A DNA stretch of 64,000 bases from UBA830 sp038146925. GTDB lineage: Bacteria > Pseudomonadota > Alphaproteobacteria > MPNO01 > UBA830. Under the pieces are notes generated by a model that worked only from the letters and a program-made list of their open reading frames with translations, was not told the DNA's origin and made no database searches. The stretch lies in contig JAYQSP010000007.1 of NCBI GenBank assembly GCA_038146925.1, positions 62,001 to 126,000 of the forward strand. The letters are read 5' to 3'. Position 1 is the stretch's first letter. Each line of letters begins with the position of its first letter. Shown one piece after another: positions 61,871-64,000 of the stretch. The translations under genes and the position numbers were made by a program.

Positions 61871-62084
61871 TTCGATGTCCTCTATACGCCGCATGCTGAC
61901 AGGAAGAACTATTCGAGACGCTGGCAGGGAGCTCGAAGTCAACGGTCGGATTCCGACCGAGCGTAACGACCGATGCTTAACTCCTGGTTAACCACGTTCG
62001 CATCTGCTCAAAATCCTTGGGGCAACGACGGATATCCTTCGTACAATGCGTGTTGAGTGCATATCCGGTTTCCTTGAAGAGGTA
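61871..62084. other. 214-bp divergent spacer
   Basis: The spacer lies between the sulfotransferase (minus) and the EF-hand gene (plus). It includes a 10-bp palindrome TGGTTAACCA near 61985-61995. No confident promoter or RNA was found. Confidence 0.35.
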
Positions 62085-62536
62085 ATGAAGATGATCCCTA
62101 ATGTGATCCCCGCCTGCGCCGTCGCGTTGGTACTCCTCGCGACCTCGACGCTCACGTTTCCCGCCGCCGCGGAATCTACGGAAGACGCGCCGCGTCCCGC
62201 ACGTTCCAGCTGATCGACACCGATAGCGACGGCAAGGTGACGCTGGATGAAATCCGTGCGGAGCAGCGCCGTTTGATCGGCGCCGCCGATATCGACGGTG
62301 ACGGCAAGCTGTCGGTCGCTGAATTCCGCCGTCGCGGCTGGTGGTTCCAGCGGCTGCATACGTCGACGCTTTTCGATCTGATGGACGCCAACGGCGACGC
62401 CGTACTGACCGCAGATGAAATATCGGCCCCGTCGGCGCGCTGGTTCAAACGCTACGACAAGAACGCCGATGGCGGGATTACCAGTGGCGAGGCGCCGCAG
62501 TTCCAGCGGCATCGCGGTTCTCGAAAGCACAAATAA
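62085..62536 (+). pseudogene. Frameshifted exported EF-hand protein
   Basis: ATG 62085 begins a clear signal peptide (VALVLLATSTLTFPAAA-ES) that runs into TGA at about 62212. The -1 frame from about 62200 reads TFQLIDTDSDGKVTLDEI and continues to 62536 with two to three further EF-hand loops (DIDGDGKLSVAEF, DANGDAVLTADE, DKNADGGITSGE). A single lost base near 62200 would join them into a 150-residue periplasmic calcium-binding protein. A GTG at 62237 could start a shorter cytoplasmic form. It precedes the ECF sigma gene by 3 bp. Confidence 0.72.
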
Positions 62537-62539
62537 AAA

Positions 62540-63124
62540 ATGACCGAGCGCGCCGAAATCCCCGATGACCCCACGGACGACGATCTTGTCCGGCGCGCGG
62601 CGGATGGAGATTCAGCGGCCTGGGATATGCTGGTGGCACGTCACCTGGCGTCCGTCGTCTCCTTCGCGTGGTACCGGCTGAAAGACCGGTCGGAAGCGGA
62701 AGACATCGCCCAGGAAACGCTGCTGCGGTTTTCCAAGAAGGCGCTCGACTGGGAGCCCGGCGGTGCCAAGGTACGCACCTGGCTGTACCGGGTCGCCGGC
62801 AATCTCTGTATCGACCGGTTGCGGGCCCGGCGGCCAGAGGACCCGATCGAGACCGTCGAGGAAACCGGCGTGATCGATATTCAGCCCCATCTGGACGGGC
62901 AGCTCGATACCCGGCGGTCAGTGCACAAGGCGCTCCGGGAGCTGCCCCACCGGCAGAAAACCATGTTAATTCTTGTTTATTATCAGGGGCATCCTGGAAA
63001 GGAAGCGGTCGCCATTCTGACGCTCAGCGAACACGCCGCGGAATCCCTGCTGGCCCGCGCCCGCCGGGCGATGCGGACGGCGCTGGAGCACAGCCGCGAG
63101 GATCTGATCGGAGTAGGACGATGA
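62540..63124 (+). CDS. ECF-type RNA polymerase sigma factor
   Basis: A 194-residue ECF sigma factor. Region 2 covers about 25-95 (HLASVVSFAWYRLKDRSEAEDIAQETLLR, then VRTWLYRVAGNLCIDRLR) and region 4 about 125-185 (LRELPHRQKTMLILVYYQG, ESLLARARRAMR), so both -10 and -35 contacts are expected. Its stop overlaps the following gene (ATGA), which encodes a single-pass protein that is probably its anti-sigma factor. The EF-hand gene is 3 bp upstream. The regulon is unknown; the msrA just downstream is a candidate. Confidence 0.94.
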   Translation: MTERAEIPDDPTDDDLVRRAADGDSAAWDMLVARHLASVVSFAWYRLKDRSEAEDIAQETLLRFSKKALDWEPGGAKVRTWLYRVAGNLCIDRLRARRPEDPIETVEETGVIDIQPHLDGQLDTRRSVHKALRELPHRQKTMLILVYYQGHPGKEAVAILTLSEHAAESLLARARRAMRTALEHSREDLIGVGR

Positions 63125-63486
63125 CGCGTAAAATCGATGAACTCACCGACAAGCAGCTCGACGCAGCGCTGGCGACGCTGAAACCCCCGCCGCCGTCGGA
63201 TACCCTCGAAGCGCGTGTCCGCCTGATGGCGCCGCGTCCGGCCCCGGTATCCGTCAACAGCCTGTTCCGTAACCGGGCAGTCGCGGTCGCAGCAGCCCTC
63301 GTTGCGGTCGCGCTGGTCGTGACGTTGCAGATGCCTCCGTCGGGAGCGCCGTCCGGCTCCGCCGTGACTGTCATAGATCCGTGCGGCGAAGTACCGGTGA
63401 CGGAACTGGCCGTGTCGGGCGATGTCGCACCGGACAACAACGACCCGGCCGAACCGATATCCCTGGCGGGGCTGCCACTGGAGTAA
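63121..63486 (+). CDS. Predicted single-pass membrane anti-sigma factor
   Basis: A 121-residue protein. The N-terminal 45 residues would be cytoplasmic (MTRKIDELTDKQLDAALATL, enough to hold a sigma-binding helix). A hydrophobic Ala/Val segment (about 52-70) crosses the membrane, and about 50 residues lie outside. There is no His-x3-Cys-x2-Cys zinc motif. The ATG overlaps the sigma gene stop (ATGA), the usual sigma/anti-sigma linkage. Anti-sigma function is inferred from position and topology, not from a recognised domain. Confidence 0.68.
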   Translation: MTRKIDELTDKQLDAALATLKPPPPSDTLEARVRLMAPRPAPVSVNSLFRNRAVAVAAALVAVALVVTLQMPPSGAPSGSAVTVIDPCGEVPVTELAVSGDVAPDNNDPAEPISLAGLPLE

Positions 63487-63578
63487 GCAGCCCGTCGGGA
63501 ATGCCCGATAACGGCAATGTTACTGCCAATCCGCCCGATTCTGACCATATTCCACGAGAACTTCGTGGGAGACGGGAC

Positions 63579-64000
63579 TTGAGGAAATTTATACTGGCCG
63601 GCGCTGCGGCGCTGGGCGTCGCCGCCGCTGCCGCATCCGCTGCGGCGCAGGAAACCAGAATTGCCACCTTTGCCGGCGGGTGTTTCTGGTGCATCGAATC
63701 CGATTTCGACAAGGTGCCCGGCGTGCTGAAAACGATATCCGGCTACACCGGCGGCCGCACGGAAAACCCGACCTACCGGAAAATAGGCCGCGGCAATACC
63801 GGACATCACGAAGCGCTGCAGGTTACCTACGATCCTAAGAAGGTGACCTACGAACAGTTGCTGACCGTGTTCTGGCATTCGATCGATCCGCTCGACAGCG
63901 GCGGCCAGTTCTGCGACCGGGGGGAACCGTACGAAACTGCCGTCTTCGTGCATGACGAGGAACAGCGGAAACTGGCCGAGGCGTCCAAGGCGGCGGCGAT
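63579..64000 (+). CDS. msrA: Periplasmic peptide methionine sulfoxide reductase MsrA (partial, cut at window end)
   Basis: The first 140 residues are visible. A TTG at 63579 starts a signal peptide (about residues 1-22, Ala-rich, ending AAAQ). The catalytic GCFWC follows at about 30-34, then GYTGG, GHHEALQVTYD and WHSIDPLDSGGQFCDRG, all MsrA signatures. It reduces methionine-S-sulfoxide in exported proteins. Gene order after the ECF sigma and anti-sigma-like genes makes it a candidate target of that sigma factor. No ATG is available in frame before the signal peptide. Confidence 0.92.
   Translation, partial: MRKFILAGAAALGVAAAAASAAAQETRIATFAGGCFWCIESDFDKVPGVLKTISGYTGGRTENPTYRKIGRGNTGHHEALQVTYDPKKVTYEQLLTVFWHSIDPLDSGGQFCDRGEPYETAVFVHDEEQRKLAEASKAAA

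Noticed and set aside
62015..62045. ECF-type autoregulatory promoter (GGCAAC ... CGTAC) upstream of the EF-hand gene
   Set aside because: The spacing is about 13 bp, and no matching copy lies before msrA, so it is likely chance.
1..64000. tRNA, rRNA, CRISPR array, transposase, integrase
   Set aside because: I looked in all spacers for tRNA-like clover-leaf ends, repeat-spacer patterns and mobile-element genes and found none. I cannot rule out a divergent small RNA.

Overview
The window reads as an ordinary stretch of chromosome from a high-GC alphaproteobacterium, most like the Rhodospirillales. The main reasons are gene content and order: aroQ-accB-accC-aat beside DUF2155, mlaD and an NDUFA12-type complex I subunit; purS-purQ-purL followed by a BolA/monothiol-glutaredoxin pair; clpS-clpA; an RNase E with a long acidic insert in its S1 region, divergent from an AMIN-domain amidase and PBP1A; and prfB followed by a PDZ protein. 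I cannot name a genus. No rRNA, tRNA, CRISPR array, transposase, integrase or phage gene was seen.

Layout. 1-5.6 kb (minus strand): a partial exported protein, then grxD, bolA, purL, purQ, purS, slyX and an SDR. 5.7-11.2 kb (plus): a VWA protein and a membrane J-domain protein, then galU-ugd-phosphomannomutase (UDP-glucose, UDP-glucuronate and hexose-phosphate supply for envelope polysaccharide) and a GGCT-like protein. 11.3-16.3 kb: a DacF/SPOR carboxypeptidase, a lipoprotein, clpS and clpA ending in a clear terminator. 16.3-19.4 kb: a repeat-bearing spacer, an esterase, a DUF482 acyltransferase-like protein and RidA. 19.6-24 kb: NDUFA12, mlaD, DUF2155, aat, accC, accB and aroQ. 24-31.8 kb: a PAS protein, a small membrane protein, ornithine decarboxylase, a zeta-class GST, a DsbA-like thioredoxin, an M48 protease with TPRs, a degenerate gamma-glutamyltransferase lipoprotein and an aminotransferase. 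31.8-40.9 kb: RNase E, amidase, PBP1A, prfB with a programmed frameshift, and a protease-like PDZ protein whose catalytic triad is lost. 40.9-54.7 kb: anmK, a polysaccharide deacetylase, tyrS, GST, a cupin-like protein, a dihydroxyphthalate-decarboxylase-like protein, a YhdP/AsmA-like giant, glnE, dienelactone hydrolase, bcp and a DUF455 protein. 54.7-64 kb is more accessory: hydrolases, an amidohydrolase-SDR pair, a low-GC islet with a small ORF and a frameshifted gene, a UbiD-type decarboxylase, a TPR sulfotransferase, a frameshifted EF-hand protein, an ECF sigma factor with a single-pass partner, and a periplasmic MsrA cut by the window end.

Most genes are core metabolism and envelope maintenance. 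The least explained parts are the low-GC islet at 58.3-59.2 kb, the EF-hand/ECF sigma/anti-sigma-like unit at 62.1-63.5 kb, the VWA plus membrane-J-domain pair at 5.7-7.1 kb, and two proteins that keep an enzyme fold but appear to have lost their catalytic residues (29.3-30.6 kb and 39.8-40.9 kb). I do not see a clearly new large multi-gene system. Start codons were chosen from family length, ribosome-binding sites and overlap with neighbours, and are noted where uncertain.
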